This document shows, piece after piece, positions 52,544-61,937 of a DNA stretch of 64,000 bases (position 1 is the first letter of the stretch; every line of letters begins with the position of its first letter). The translations under genes and the position numbers were made by a program. The stretch covers positions 62,001 to 126,000 of the forward strand of contig NZ_CABHOU010000041.1 of the NCBI RefSeq assembly GCF_902168175.1, read 5' to 3'. Source of the stretch: an uncultured Chitinophaga sp. (GTDB lineage Bacteria > Bacteroidota > Bacteroidia > Chitinophagales > Chitinophagaceae). A model generated the notes under the pieces. That model did not search any database. It saw nothing but the letters and a program-made list of their open reading frames with translations, and was not told the DNA's origin.

Positions 52544-53826
52544 CGCTTTTCATTACCTATTTGTTATATAGTTCCGGCAGCCTGTTGTTTTTCTGGCTGG
52601 TGTATAATGCCTGGCTGCGTGATCTTAGCTTTTATCGCTGGAACCGCATTTACCTTTTAGCCTCCCTGGTGATTTCGTTGTTAGTGCCACTGGTGCAGAA
52701 GCCGGTGTTTACTATTTATACTCCGCAGGTTGCCGCTGCTGTTGTGCCGATGGAAGGCGTAGCGGCTCATAGCGAAATACCCGTTTCGCCCGTCCGGTCG
52801 GCGGTTCCTGACGTGAGTGTTCAGTGGGATAACTGGGCGCTGGTCATTTACCTGGCAGGTGTTACCATTGCCTTTATCATCTTCGCAGCAGGACTGGCTA
52901 ATATTGCTCGCACCATCCGCAACAGTCGGCACGAGGTACTGGGAGGGGTGAACATCGTGCGTACTGCACGGTTAAATGCATCTTTCTTTCACTACATTTT
53001 TATACAGGCGGGCATTCAACAGGAAGAGGAGGAGATGATACTGTTACATGAAGCGGCGCATCGCCGGTTGTGGCATAGTGTGGATACAATGATGGTAGAA
53101 GTGGCGAAGATCGTTTTCTGGTTTAATCCATTTATATACCGACTCGGTAAGGCTTTGAAGGAGGTACACGAATATGAGGCCGACGCCCTGGTGGCAGGTG
53201 CTGTGCCCGCCACAGATTACGCGGAAATGCTGCTCCGCTTCAGCGCGGGGACATCCCATAATGCCCCGCTGTATAATCTTTACAGCAAACATCCGATAAA
53301 AACGCGGATCCAATTTTTGTTCACAACTAAATCTAATAACATGAAAAAGGCCTTGTACCTGTTTGCGCTGCCCTGCCTGGCGCTCTCTATTTCCAGCTTC
53401 TCCATTGGCATTGCTGATAGCCGGCCAATAACTACTATTTCCCGTAATGCGGTCGAATGGACATTGCCTGAAGGCGCTAAATTTCAGGAAGATGCAAATG
53501 TTATCACCCTGCAACTGGACCTGCGCACACTGCTTGGCAAAGATGCTAAGGCGGAAGGTTTCGATCTGCTCCTGCAAAATGGCTGGGACGATGTGGTGAA
53601 AGCATTTTTCAAAAACGGTTGCTCCGTTTCCTATGGCACAAAACAGGTGGGCGACCAGCTGGAAAGTCTTAAAATAGCACTGACTAACGATAAAAACGGG
53701 TCCTCTTCAAGCGCCACCTACAGAATAAAGGAAATGGTAGATAACCATTATTACCTGCAGGTTACCTACAACAAATCGAACAGCGAATTGTCCGTACGCA
53801 GCGACAAAACCGCCGTTATCAACTAA
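52540..53826 (+). CDS. M56-family (BlaR1/MecR1-like) membrane metallopeptidase with unusual C-terminal domain
   Basis: The 428-residue protein has several N-terminal transmembrane helices (about 1-20, 35-52, 95-120), a cytoplasmic zinc peptidase domain with the motif HEAAH (His170 to His174) and the third-ligand region HEYEADALV, then a further membrane helix (about 268-286). The last 140 residues are predicted outside the membrane. They do not contain the penicillin-binding sensor domain of BlaR1, nor a TonB-like or carboxypeptidase-like domain. I do not recognise this tail. It overlaps blaI by 4 bases, so the pair forms a sensor-repressor unit. Confidence 0.9.
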   Translation: MTLFITYLLYSSGSLLFFWLVYNAWLRDLSFYRWNRIYLLASLVISLLVPLVQKPVFTIYTPQVAAAVVPMEGVAAHSEIPVSPVRSAVPDVSVQWDNWALVIYLAGVTIAFIIFAAGLANIARTIRNSRHEVLGGVNIVRTARLNASFFHYIFIQAGIQQEEEEMILLHEAAHRRLWHSVDTMMVEVAKIVFWFNPFIYRLGKALKEVHEYEADALVAGAVPATDYAEMLLRFSAGTSHNAPLYNLYSKHPIKTRIQFLFTTKSNNMKKALYLFALPCLALSISSFSIGIADSRPITTISRNAVEWTLPEGAKFQEDANVITLQLDLRTLLGKDAKAEGFDLLLQNGWDDVVKAFFKNGCSVSYGTKQVGDQLESLKIALTNDKNGSSSSATYRIKEMVDNHYYLQVTYNKSNSELSVRSDKTAVIN

Positions 53827-53846
53827 TATATCATTTCAGATACAGG

Positions 53847-53880
53847 AAGCCCGGGACGCCATCGTTCCGGGCTTTCTCTA
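53847..53880 (+). terminator. Intrinsic terminator after the M56 gene
   Basis: AAGCCCGGGA pairs with TTCCGGGCTT with one mismatch around 8 bases, followed by TCTCTATTTT. It lies 21 bases after the stop. Confidence 0.78.
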
Positions 53881-54030
53881 TTTTAGGCCGCCATCCATGT
53901 AATAATGTGGTAAGTATTAAGGGGATAAGGGCTCTTTAAGGTACTTAGGGTCACTGCCCGGCAATCATCTTCCAATTATGGAATTTTGAGCGGGATAAGT
54001 GAGAAGATGTTTTATATTGATGTTTTAAAT

Positions 54031-56697
54031 ATGCAGATGAAGATGTTACATTACCGGAAAACGTTGCTCGTGGGGCTTATAGCCGCATTTTCAGTAACAC
54101 AGCTACAGGCCGCGGGGCCTGTGGGCTTAAAATGTGAGTACCTGGTAAACCCTATCGGGCTGGACGCACAACACCCGCGTTTTACCTGGAAGCTGGACGA
54201 TAAACGCGCCGGTGCCCGGCAAACGGCCTACCAGCTGTTCGTTTATACAGACGCGATGGGCAGCAAACTGCTCTGGGAAAGCGGTAAAGTCAATAACAGT
54301 CATATTCTTGCTACCTATAATGGCAGCAACCTTACGCCTTTCACCAAATACTGGTGGAAGGTGCAGGTTTGGGATAAAGATGGAAAAACAGCTACTTCTC
54401 CCCTTGCCAGTTTTGAAACAGGGATGATGGGCACGGGTAACTGGAAGGGCGAATGGATAAGCGATACAGAAGATGTAGACCTTAAGCCTGCCGCGTACTT
54501 CCGCAAGGTATTTACGGCTGGTAAAAAGATAAGCTCCGCCCGTGCTTACATCGCGGTGGCTGGTTTGTATGAGCTGTACATCAACGGTAAAAAAACAGGC
54601 AATCACCGCCTCGATCCAATGTACACGCGTTTCGACAGGCGCAACCTGTATGTAACCTACGATGTTACGTCGCAGTTGCAGCAGGGCAACAACGCTATAG
54701 GCGTATTACTTGGCAACGGCTGGTACAATCACCAGTCAACAGCGGTATGGGATTTTCATAAAGCGCCCTGGCGTGCCCGTCCGGCGTTTTGCCTTGATTT
54801 ACAGGTAACTTATGCCGACGGTACTTCAGAGATAATAAAATCTGGCCGCGACTGGAAAACAGCGTTAAGCCCGGTTATTTTTAATAGTATTTATACGGCG
54901 GAGCATTACGATGCGCGCTTAGAATTGCCAGGATGGAATACCGCCACGTTCAGCGATGCCGCCTGGAAACCGGTAATTGCCCGCAAAGCGCCATCGGGCA
55001 ATATTGTTGCCCAGGCTATGCACCCGGTAGAGAATGTAGAAACTATCCCGGCGAAATCGATCCGTAAGTTTAACGATACTACTTACCTGTTCGACCTTGG
55101 CCGTAACATCTCAGGTGTAAGTAAAATTAAAGTGAGCGGACCGGCAGGTACTGTTATCCGTTTAAAACACTCCGAAGATCTCAATAAGGAGGGCCGTGCC
55201 GACCTCGCAAATATTATCGTACACTACCGCCCGAAAGATAAATCCGATCCTTTCCAGACGGATATCTTTATCCTGAATGGTAAAGGCGTGGAGGAGTTTA
55301 TGCCACGGTTTAACTACAAAGGTTTTCAGTACGTGGAAGTAACGAGCAGCCAGCCACTAAAGCTGAGCAAAGAAAGCCTTACCGGTTATTTTATGCACAG
55401 CGCCGTGCCGGTAGCTGGTAACGTAACCTCTTCCAGCAATATGATCAATAAACTTTGGTGGGCTACCAACAACGCATATCTCTCCAACCTGTTCGGTTAC
55501 CCTACCGATTGTCCGCAACGTGAGAAAAACGGTTGGACGGGCGATGCGCACATTGCGAGCGAAACGGGTTTGTACAACTTCGATGGTATTACGGTGTACG
55601 AAAAATGGCTGGCCGATCACCGCGATGAGCAGAAGCCTAACGGTGTATTGCCATCTATTATTCCCACCGGCGGCTGGGGCTACGATTGGGGTAACGGGCC
55701 CGACTGGACCAGCACCATCGCTATTATTCCATGGAACATCTACCTGTTTTATGGTGATAGCAAACTGCTGGCCGATTGTTACGACAACATTAAAAAGTAC
55801 GTAGACCATATCACGGACATCAGTCCTTCGGGCTTAACTACCTGGGGCCTGGGCGACTGGGTGCCGGTAAAATCTAAAACGCCGGTGGAGTTTACTTCTT
55901 CCTGCTTTTATTATAAAGATGCGGTGATATTGTCTAAAGCGGCTAAGCTATTGGGTAAGGAAGATGATTACAAGAAATACAGTGAACTTGCAGAGAAAAT
56001 AAAAACCGCATTCAATAAGAAATACCTGAACGAGTCGACGGCTATTTATAATGCCGGTGTACAGACAGAACTCAGCTCCGCGCTTTACTGGGGCCTGGTG
56101 CCCGAGGCGTTTAAGGCCCGCGTGGCCGCTAACCTGGCTAAACGTGTAGAGCAGGATAAGTTCCATCTCGATGTAGGTTTGCTGGGAACCAAAAGTATCC
56201 TGAATGCCCTGAGCGAAAACGGGTATGCGGATGTTGCGTATAAAGTAGCTGCACAGGAGGACTTCCCTTCCTGGGGGTACTGGATTAAGACCGGCGCTAC
56301 CACCCTTTATGAAAACTGGGACCCGCATGCTGCTTCCGATTTGTCGCGTAACCATATTATGTTCGGTGAAATTGGAGCATGGATGTACAAGGGCCTGGGC
56401 GGTATTATGCCCAACGAAGCCGGGCCTGGTTTCAGCGAAGTATTACTCGAACCCCATTTTGTAACAGGACTCGATCGCTTCGAGGCGAAACATGACGGAC
56501 CTTATGGAACGATCGTTTCTTCGTGGAAGAGAACAGCGGGCGGTGTTACCTATAATGCAGTAATTCCTGCTAACTCCACGGCACTGATACGGTTAGATGT
56601 GCCTGCTGGCAAGAAGTTGTTCAGGAATGGGAAGGAGGTTGCTGTGGCGAATGAGTACAGAGTTGATGCGGGTGCTTATACATTTGATATTAAATAG
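54031..56697 (+). CDS. Secreted alpha-L-rhamnosidase, GH78
   Basis: The protein is 888 residues from ATG 54031; the frame is open to a TTG at 53986, but the methionines at 54031-54045 lie directly before the signal peptide (HYRKTLLVGLIAAFSV, cleavage near LQAAG). The order is N-terminal beta-sandwich domains (PVGLKCEYLVNPIGLD), a GH78 alpha/alpha-barrel and a C-terminal beta-sandwich. The catalytic signature DCPQREKNGWTGDAH sits near residue 491, with acidic residues in the expected places. It would cleave terminal alpha-L-rhamnose from plant or bacterial glycans in the periplasm. It may serve the susCD pair 3 kb upstream. Confidence 0.9.
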   Translation: MQMKMLHYRKTLLVGLIAAFSVTQLQAAGPVGLKCEYLVNPIGLDAQHPRFTWKLDDKRAGARQTAYQLFVYTDAMGSKLLWESGKVNNSHILATYNGSNLTPFTKYWWKVQVWDKDGKTATSPLASFETGMMGTGNWKGEWISDTEDVDLKPAAYFRKVFTAGKKISSARAYIAVAGLYELYINGKKTGNHRLDPMYTRFDRRNLYVTYDVTSQLQQGNNAIGVLLGNGWYNHQSTAVWDFHKAPWRARPAFCLDLQVTYADGTSEIIKSGRDWKTALSPVIFNSIYTAEHYDARLELPGWNTATFSDAAWKPVIARKAPSGNIVAQAMHPVENVETIPAKSIRKFNDTTYLFDLGRNISGVSKIKVSGPAGTVIRLKHSEDLNKEGRADLANIIVHYRPKDKSDPFQTDIFILNGKGVEEFMPRFNYKGFQYVEVTSSQPLKLSKESLTGYFMHSAVPVAGNVTSSSNMINKLWWATNNAYLSNLFGYPTDCPQREKNGWTGDAHIASETGLYNFDGITVYEKWLADHRDEQKPNGVLPSIIPTGGWGYDWGNGPDWTSTIAIIPWNIYLFYGDSKLLADCYDNIKKYVDHITDISPSGLTTWGLGDWVPVKSKTPVEFTSSCFYYKDAVILSKAAKLLGKEDDYKKYSELAEKIKTAFNKKYLNESTAIYNAGVQTELSSALYWGLVPEAFKARVAANLAKRVEQDKFHLDVGLLGTKSILNALSENGYADVAYKVAAQEDFPSWGYWIKTGATTLYENWDPHAASDLSRNHIMFGEIGAWMYKGLGGIMPNEAGPGFSEVLLEPHFVTGLDRFEAKHDGPYGTIVSSWKRTAGGVTYNAVIPANSTALIRLDVPAGKKLFRNGKEVAVANEYRVDAGAYTFDIK

Positions 56698-56720
56698 ACG
56701 GTGTATACCGAAATAAAATG

Positions 56721-56757
56721 AAAGAGGGACGGTGTATATACCGCCCCTCTTTTTTTA
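56721..56757 (+). terminator. Terminator with GGTGTATATACC core after GH78
   Basis: AGAGGG and CGGT pair with ACCG and CCCTCT (one mismatch) and run into seven Ts. Its loop region carries the GTATAT version of a palindrome that occurs three more times in this half of the window. Confidence 0.85.
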
Positions 56758-56792
56758 TTGCTGTACTGCATTGATGCTGCTTTAATGTAAAC

Positions 56793-56808
56793 GCGGTGTA
56801 TACACCGC
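56793..56808. repeat. 16-bp palindrome GCGGTGTATACACCGC
   Basis: This perfect palindrome lies between the GH78 gene and the LytTR regulator, 16 bases past the latter's stop codon. It shares the core CGGTGTATACACCG with the element at 63112-63125. A truncated relative, ACGGTGTATACCG, is at 56698-56710. Confidence 0.6.
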
Positions 56809-56823
56809 CAATACAACCTATCA

Positions 56824-57582
56824 TCACTTCCCCAACCACTCCTTAAACCCCGGAACCCTGTCCCTGCTCACCTCTAACTCTACCTCCGGTGTGGGATGTA
56901 ACTCCAGCTTCAACCGCCCGCTAAACCAGGTGTGTATACAGCGAACACTTTTAATGTTCACTACCAAATGCCTGCTTACCTTGTAAAAGTTATCAGGAGG
57001 CAGTTGTGTTTCCAGTGTGGAAAGACTGTCTTCCATCAAATGTTTTTTACCGGTGAAGTCGAGTGTATACGCCAGTTTACCTACTGCGTACATGCAGGCA
57101 ATTTCACTGGTGTTGATGTGATACATATGCTGGCCGGTCTTCACTAAAAAGCGGTCTTTGTAGGTGGGGGGCTGCAGTTGTTGCAGCAGTTGTTCTATCT
57201 TATTTTCCAGCTGGATGTTTTGCCCGAAAAACTGCCTGAACTTCTGCACGGCCTGTTCCAGTTCCTCCGCATTCAACGGTTTCAGCAGGTACTCTATACC
57301 ATTGCTCTTGAACGCCTGTAACATATACTGGTCGTACGCGGTAGTGAATATAACCGGGGCGGTGATCGTAGCCTGGTTAAAGATTTCCAGGCTTAAGCCA
57401 TCGGCCAGTTGCACGTCCATAAATATCAGGTCGGGTTGCGGGAACACGGAGAACCACTTTACGCTTTCCTCGATGCTATCCAGTGTGGCCAGTACTGTTA
57501 TATCGCTGTTCATTTTCTCCAGCAGGTTGCGGAGTTTTTTGGCGGCCGGTGCCTCATCTTCTATAATAACCGTGCGGATCAT
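56824..57582 (-). CDS. LytTR-family response regulator
   Basis: The 252-residue protein has a receiver domain (TVIIEDEAPAAKKLR at the start, phospho-acceptor Asp in FMDVQLADGL near residue 56, conserved Thr and Lys in FTTAYDQY and LLKPLN) and a C-terminal LytTR DNA-binding domain (FLVKTGQHMYHINTSEIACM, YKVSRHLVVNIKSV). It overlaps the kinase gene by 4 bases, so the two form a pair. LytTR proteins bind short direct repeats. The receptor gene upstream in the same operon is an obvious candidate for autoregulation. Confidence 0.94.
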   Translation of the reverse strand: MIRTVIIEDEAPAAKKLRNLLEKMNSDITVLATLDSIEESVKWFSVFPQPDLIFMDVQLADGLSLEIFNQATITAPVIFTTAYDQYMLQAFKSNGIEYLLKPLNAEELEQAVQKFRQFFGQNIQLENKIEQLLQQLQPPTYKDRFLVKTGQHMYHINTSEIACMYAVGKLAYTLDFTGKKHLMEDSLSTLETQLPPDNFYKVSRHLVVNIKSVRCIHTWFSGRLKLELHPTPEVELEVSRDRVPGFKEWLGK

Positions 57583-58613
57583 GCTTCAGGGAATAAGGGT
57601 AAGGTAACGATATACTTGTCCATGGTAGTAATACAGGTCATTTCCTGGTTGGCCAGCAATCGTATGCGGCTGTTGATATTCTCTAAACCTTTGCCTGTAG
57701 AGATAACCGGTTGTTGTTTTTTCTGCAGGTTGTTAGTAACGGTAATCCGTCCGTCCAGTGCTTCGATGTTTACCAGCAGCGGTTTTGCGGTGGATGCAAT
57801 GTTGTGTTTTATCGCATTTTCTACCAGTAGTTGCAGGGCAAAAGGTATTATTTTTTTAGCGTGATGGGAGGGTGGTATGTCGATCGTAACACTAAGGCTG
57901 TCGCCAAAACGTGTACGTAATAGATAAGCATAGGCTTCTAATAAGTCCAGTTCCTCTTTTACGGTGATCAGCGTTGATTCCGGCATTTCCAGAATGTAGC
58001 GGTACAGCTTCGCAAGCTGTTGTATAAATGGTTCGGCCAGTTGCGGGTCGTCCTGTACGATGGCGCTGAGGGTGTTGAGGTTGTTGAAAAGGAAGTGCGG
58101 ATCTACCTGGCTTTTCAACGCTTTTATCTGCGCCATCAGGCTTTCGTTTTTCAATTCTTCCTGCCTGGTTACAGATATTTTTAACTGCCGCATGTAATAT
58201 ACAATTTCGTACACGCTCGCTACGGCGATAGTATTAACGATGCCCATCACATTACAACCCGGCCCATACCATATTTCATCCTTTGCCCAAAAGGGCGGCG
58301 TAACGCCATTAAGGTTGGCTACCATCAGGGTGTATATCAGCATGGCGAAGCCTGTAATAAATATGCGTTTGCGCGAATCCTCAAAAGCTGGATATCTTCT
58401 CCGGAGCCATATCAATATCATCCGGTTACCCAGCCAGAATACCGCAGTAATAAGGGTGGTGAACACGAACGACTGCCACACATAGTACGGCGGACGGTGA
58501 AATCGGGCGCCCACGTAGATAATGGGGGTAATAAAACCCAGCAGGGGAATACCCAATATCAGGAACCAGGTATCATTAAACCCCAAAGCCTCGCGGACGC
58601 TTTTTTTACGCAT
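57579..58613 (-). CDS. LytS/YehU-type sensor histidine kinase
   Basis: The 344-residue kinase has four predicted membrane helices in the first 150 residues (LILGIPLLGFITPIIYVG; VFTTLITAVFWLGN; and two more), then a His_kinase domain with the acceptor histidine in HFLFNNLNTLSAI, and a C-terminal ATPase domain (LLVENAIKHNI, then STGKGLENI). No extracellular sensor domain is visible, so the signal is likely sensed within the membrane or through a partner. It begins 2 bases after the TonB-dependent receptor gene, an unusual coupling that suggests the receptor supplies the signal. Confidence 0.93.
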   Translation of the reverse strand: MRKKSVREALGFNDTWFLILGIPLLGFITPIIYVGARFHRPPYYVWQSFVFTTLITAVFWLGNRMILIWLRRRYPAFEDSRKRIFITGFAMLIYTLMVANLNGVTPPFWAKDEIWYGPGCNVMGIVNTIAVASVYEIVYYMRQLKISVTRQEELKNESLMAQIKALKSQVDPHFLFNNLNTLSAIVQDDPQLAEPFIQQLAKLYRYILEMPESTLITVKEELDLLEAYAYLLRTRFGDSLSVTIDIPPSHHAKKIIPFALQLLVENAIKHNIASTAKPLLVNIEALDGRITVTNNLQKKQQPVISTGKGLENINSRIRLLANQEMTCITTMDKYIVTLPLFPEA

Positions 58614-58615
58614 AG

Positions 58616-60964
58616 TTAGAAAGTAAACTGGTAGTTAACGTTAGGGAAAAAACCTATCTGGTTAATGTCCGAAACCGTACCGGTGGTGGTATTGATCCGT
58701 TTAACGTAGATGTTCTTTTTAGCCGTCACATTCTGGAAATCTATAAAGAATTTCTGGGTAGTACGACCTATTTCCCAGGTAAAAGACAATTTCACGTCCC
58801 ACCGAAAATAAGGGTTATAACGCAATGTAAAAGGTTTTGTTTCGTCGTACACAGCGTAACCTTTTTCCACTGTTTCCTCCACATTAAACGGTGTGTACCA
58901 CTGTCCACCAGCCAGCGACAGTTTTGTATCTATACCCACATTAAACCCTGGTTTCACTTTCCATTCTTTGCCCGTTAAGAAGTTAGTAGCATACCGGGAG
59001 TTGAAGGCGGTGTTGCGCCATACCCTGTCGCTCGGGCGGTATTTGGAATTAAACACGCTTTGTGTAAACAACAGGTAAAATCCTTTCTCCAGGAACTTCT
59101 CCAGTGTTAATTCGATCCCGTAGTTCTTACCCAGTCCTTTGTTCACGAGTTCCGCTTTGTCGGGGAAGCCAAACTGGGCACCGGTATTCAACATGCTAAA
59201 GGGGCTGGATTGTTGTTCAACAGGCACATCAAATATATGCTGGTAGTAAGTTTCTACTTTGGCACGGAACTTCTGGCCGAGGTTTACGTCGTAACCCAAT
59301 ACAGCATGCAGGCTGCGGCTAAAGTCCAGTTCTTTATTGGTAAGCTGGCCTTCTGTTTGCCTGAAATATACTTCCAGCGGCTGCAACTGGCTGTGCAGAC
59401 CCACGCCCATGCTTAGCGCATGGCCCGCCGTACTGGTGTATTTGATGTTAAAACGAGGTTCAACGGCGTAGGCACTGTTCAACATAAAATATTGAGAATA
59501 AACACCTGTGTTGGCCGTAAGCTGGTTCGAAAAACGATGTTGCCAGTTTACCCAGCCTCTTATCAGGCTGGTAGATTCATCCGAGTCAAGATCTTTCGAC
59601 ATGGCAGAATCCCCGTCCTTAATATACGACTGGTCCAGCGAGAGGTTCATAAAGTCGCCCGCCACACCGGCACTCAACTGGTTCCGGGGCGAAAAGCGAT
59701 GTTCGAGCTGATAGCCCACACTGGTTTTCAACTGGCGCGTGCTTATTTCTACCGCCTGTTCTGCCGGTTTATCTTCTGCTACAATGTATTCATTGGCCAC
59801 ATTGGTCGCCAGCGATACGGCAGCAAAAGCACGACCAAAGGTGTTAGCGTTAAAGTTGTAACTGTGTGTAATGCCAAGCACGCCTGTACCTGAACGGTAC
59901 TTCCTGTCGCGATCTGCATTGTCGCTACCATAAAGCCCCGTCGTATCCTCATCTGGCCCGAAATGTATTTTGCTGGTACCACCTACTGCGAAAATATTAA
60001 AGGTGCCCGCTTTATTTGTAGAGATGTGAATTTTTGCATTGATATCCTGGTAGTAAGGAACGGCAACACCGGTGCCTACATTCGCACCCAGCGCATGTGC
60101 CAGTGCCACGGTGGAATAGCGGTAGTCGAGCAGGAACGAGGCTTTACCGGGTTTGCCTAAGGGGCCTTCTACGGCTGCTTCGAATCCATTAAAACCTACT
60201 TCGGCCAAAAATTCATACTTATCCTTGTTGCCATTCCGCAACCTTAAATCAAACGCCCCGGCCAGTGCATTGCCATACGGCGAAGGAAATGCGCCTGTCA
60301 TGAAGTCGGAACTGCGCAGCGTGTTGGTGTTAAGGATCGTTACCGGCCCGCCGGAAGCGCCCAGTGTGTTAAAGTGGTTGGGGTTAGGCACATCAACACC
60401 CTCGATGCGGTACAATACGCCGGCAGGAGAGTTGCCACGGATCACGATGTCGTTGCTGGCATCGTTACCACCTACTACACCCGCAAAGTTTTGCGCCATA
60501 CGCGAAGGATCGTTACGACTGCCTGCATACCGCATCCCCTCTTCCATACTCAGTTGCCGAGTACTAACCTGTGATAGGGGATTGATCGCATCTTTTTTGT
60601 TCTGCCCCGTTACCGTAAAGTCTTTCAGGTTTACAATACGTTCTGCCAGTGAAATTTCTAATACAGTTTCCTTACCTGCGTTTACCTCTATGTTATGAAG
60701 TGTTACGGCTTCGTACCCCATGAGGGAGACCTGCACGGTATGCCGGCCAAGAGCAACCGCATTGATGCGGAACTCGCCTTTTTCGTTGGTGGTGGCGCCG
60801 GTATTGTTCAGTTGAACAGTAACGCCCGGGAGGGGACTGTGTGTGTTACGGTCGGTTACAACACCCTTTACAGTTTGGGTGGAAAGTACTTGCTGGGGGA
60901 AGCTGTGCAATGGCAATAAAAGGCCAAGCACCCAAATCAATGGTTTCATCTCTTTTTTTCGCAA
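58616..60964 (-). CDS. TonB-dependent receptor with carboxypeptidase-like domain
   Basis: The 782-residue receptor has a signal peptide (KPLIWVLGLLLPLHSF; a start at 60949 is also possible), a carboxypeptidase-like domain (VKGVVTDRNTHSPLPGVTVQ to about 110), a plug (RNDPSRMAQNFAGVVGGNDA, IVIRGNSPAGVLYRIEGVDV) and a barrel ending VNYQFTF. There is no SusD partner and no STN domain, so it is a CirA-like rather than a SusC-like receptor. It is the first gene of an operon with the kinase and response regulator. Substrate unknown: metal complexes, peptides or vitamins are typical. Confidence 0.9.
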   Translation of the reverse strand: MRKKEMKPLIWVLGLLLPLHSFPQQVLSTQTVKGVVTDRNTHSPLPGVTVQLNNTGATTNEKGEFRINAVALGRHTVQVSLMGYEAVTLHNIEVNAGKETVLEISLAERIVNLKDFTVTGQNKKDAINPLSQVSTRQLSMEEGMRYAGSRNDPSRMAQNFAGVVGGNDASNDIVIRGNSPAGVLYRIEGVDVPNPNHFNTLGASGGPVTILNTNTLRSSDFMTGAFPSPYGNALAGAFDLRLRNGNKDKYEFLAEVGFNGFEAAVEGPLGKPGKASFLLDYRYSTVALAHALGANVGTGVAVPYYQDINAKIHISTNKAGTFNIFAVGGTSKIHFGPDEDTTGLYGSDNADRDRKYRSGTGVLGITHSYNFNANTFGRAFAAVSLATNVANEYIVAEDKPAEQAVEISTRQLKTSVGYQLEHRFSPRNQLSAGVAGDFMNLSLDQSYIKDGDSAMSKDLDSDESTSLIRGWVNWQHRFSNQLTANTGVYSQYFMLNSAYAVEPRFNIKYTSTAGHALSMGVGLHSQLQPLEVYFRQTEGQLTNKELDFSRSLHAVLGYDVNLGQKFRAKVETYYQHIFDVPVEQQSSPFSMLNTGAQFGFPDKAELVNKGLGKNYGIELTLEKFLEKGFYLLFTQSVFNSKYRPSDRVWRNTAFNSRYATNFLTGKEWKVKPGFNVGIDTKLSLAGGQWYTPFNVEETVEKGYAVYDETKPFTLRYNPYFRWDVKLSFTWEIGRTTQKFFIDFQNVTAKKNIYVKRINTTTGTVSDINQIGFFPNVNYQFTF

Positions 60965-61049
60965 AGGTGGCCCTAAATGGGGGGCGGGGCAGGTGTTATG
61001 GCGTGAGTCGTAGAAAAACCTGCATGAAATGACAGAATGTACTGTGAAA

Positions 61050-61086
61050 GGAATAAAGGCCGCCGCCCCGGCGAAGGAGGCGGCCT
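61050..61086 (-). terminator. Intrinsic terminator after the COG4315-type lipoprotein gene
   Basis: On the minus strand AGGCCGCC pairs with GGCGGCCT followed by TTATTCC. It lies 15 bases past the stop codon. The T tract is short. Confidence 0.7.
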
Positions 61087-61100
61087 CTATTTATCGCCTT

Positions 61101-61937
61101 CTATTGTGGCGGGGCAACCGCCGTTTGAGAGTTAACTATGGGCCAAATCCCCGGCTGCGGGAAACTAATGCCTTTGTTTTTGCCTTTCACCTGCGCGTCC
61201 TGACCAAAGTAATACAGCGGCCAGCCTTTGTAGGTAAGCTGTTGTTTGCCAAATACATCTATCACCGCAAAATCGGCGGCGTTAAGCGTGGAGGGCAGGC
61301 TTTTTAAACTTGCCTGGTAAATAGGCCATACCGGGTCATTGGAGAAATCGTCTTTGGTAAAATTGTTCTTTTTGAACTTATCGTTTTTAAAACCATACAA
61401 CGTGCGACCATAAGCATCGTTGAAGTATTGCACTACTTCCTGGCCTTCCACGTAGGTGCTGGTGTACTGTTTGCCATTGTGGCCGGTCAGCTGGTTGTTC
61501 ATCAGCGTAATGGTGTAATCGGGTTTGGCCACATACCATAACTGGTTTACGTTTTCGCCTTTTACATCGGCGCTGGTGGCATCAGGTTCGTAGTAGTACA
61601 GTGGCCAGCCCTTATAGGTGGTTTGTTTAGTACCATCGGGCCGTGTAATGGTGGCGAAATCGGCAGTGGCCAGCGAAGTGTCGGCCTTTAACGTTTCTGC
61701 GTAAAACGCGGGCCACACAGCCGCACAGCCGCCGGTGCAGGTTGAATTGTCTGATGTGTCTTTCGTAAAATAGTACAATGTCATTCCCTTCGAATCGGCC
61801 AGCACTTTTCCCAGGTTAGCAGTCGTTTTTACCGTGATGTTCAGTTTTTCGGCAGGTGTTGCTTCATTCTTCGAGCAGGATATGCATAACAGTCCCGGCG
61901 CCGCTAAGGCGAGCATTTTTAATAGCAATTTTCGCAT
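61101..61937 (-). CDS. Lipoprotein with two COG4315 (Lipoprotein_15) repeats
   Basis: From ATG 61937 the protein is 278 residues with a lipoprotein signal ending CISC (Cys21); the open frame to 62153 adds a non-protein-like stretch and runs into the divergent gene. Two repeats follow. Each has a GxTLYxF start, a VWP segment and a TYKGWPLYYY/F end. The first also has the Cys pair CTGGC. The second has lost the cysteines but keeps VWPIYQASL and GKQQLTYKGWPLYYF. Proteins of this type are secreted and poorly understood. Confidence 0.85.
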   Translation of the reverse strand: MRKLLLKMLALAAPGLLCISCSKNEATPAEKLNITVKTTANLGKVLADSKGMTLYYFTKDTSDNSTCTGGCAAVWPAFYAETLKADTSLATADFATITRPDGTKQTTYKGWPLYYYEPDATSADVKGENVNQLWYVAKPDYTITLMNNQLTGHNGKQYTSTYVEGQEVVQYFNDAYGRTLYGFKNDKFKKNNFTKDDFSNDPVWPIYQASLKSLPSTLNAADFAVIDVFGKQQLTYKGWPLYYFGQDAQVKGKNKGISFPQPGIWPIVNSQTAVAPPQ

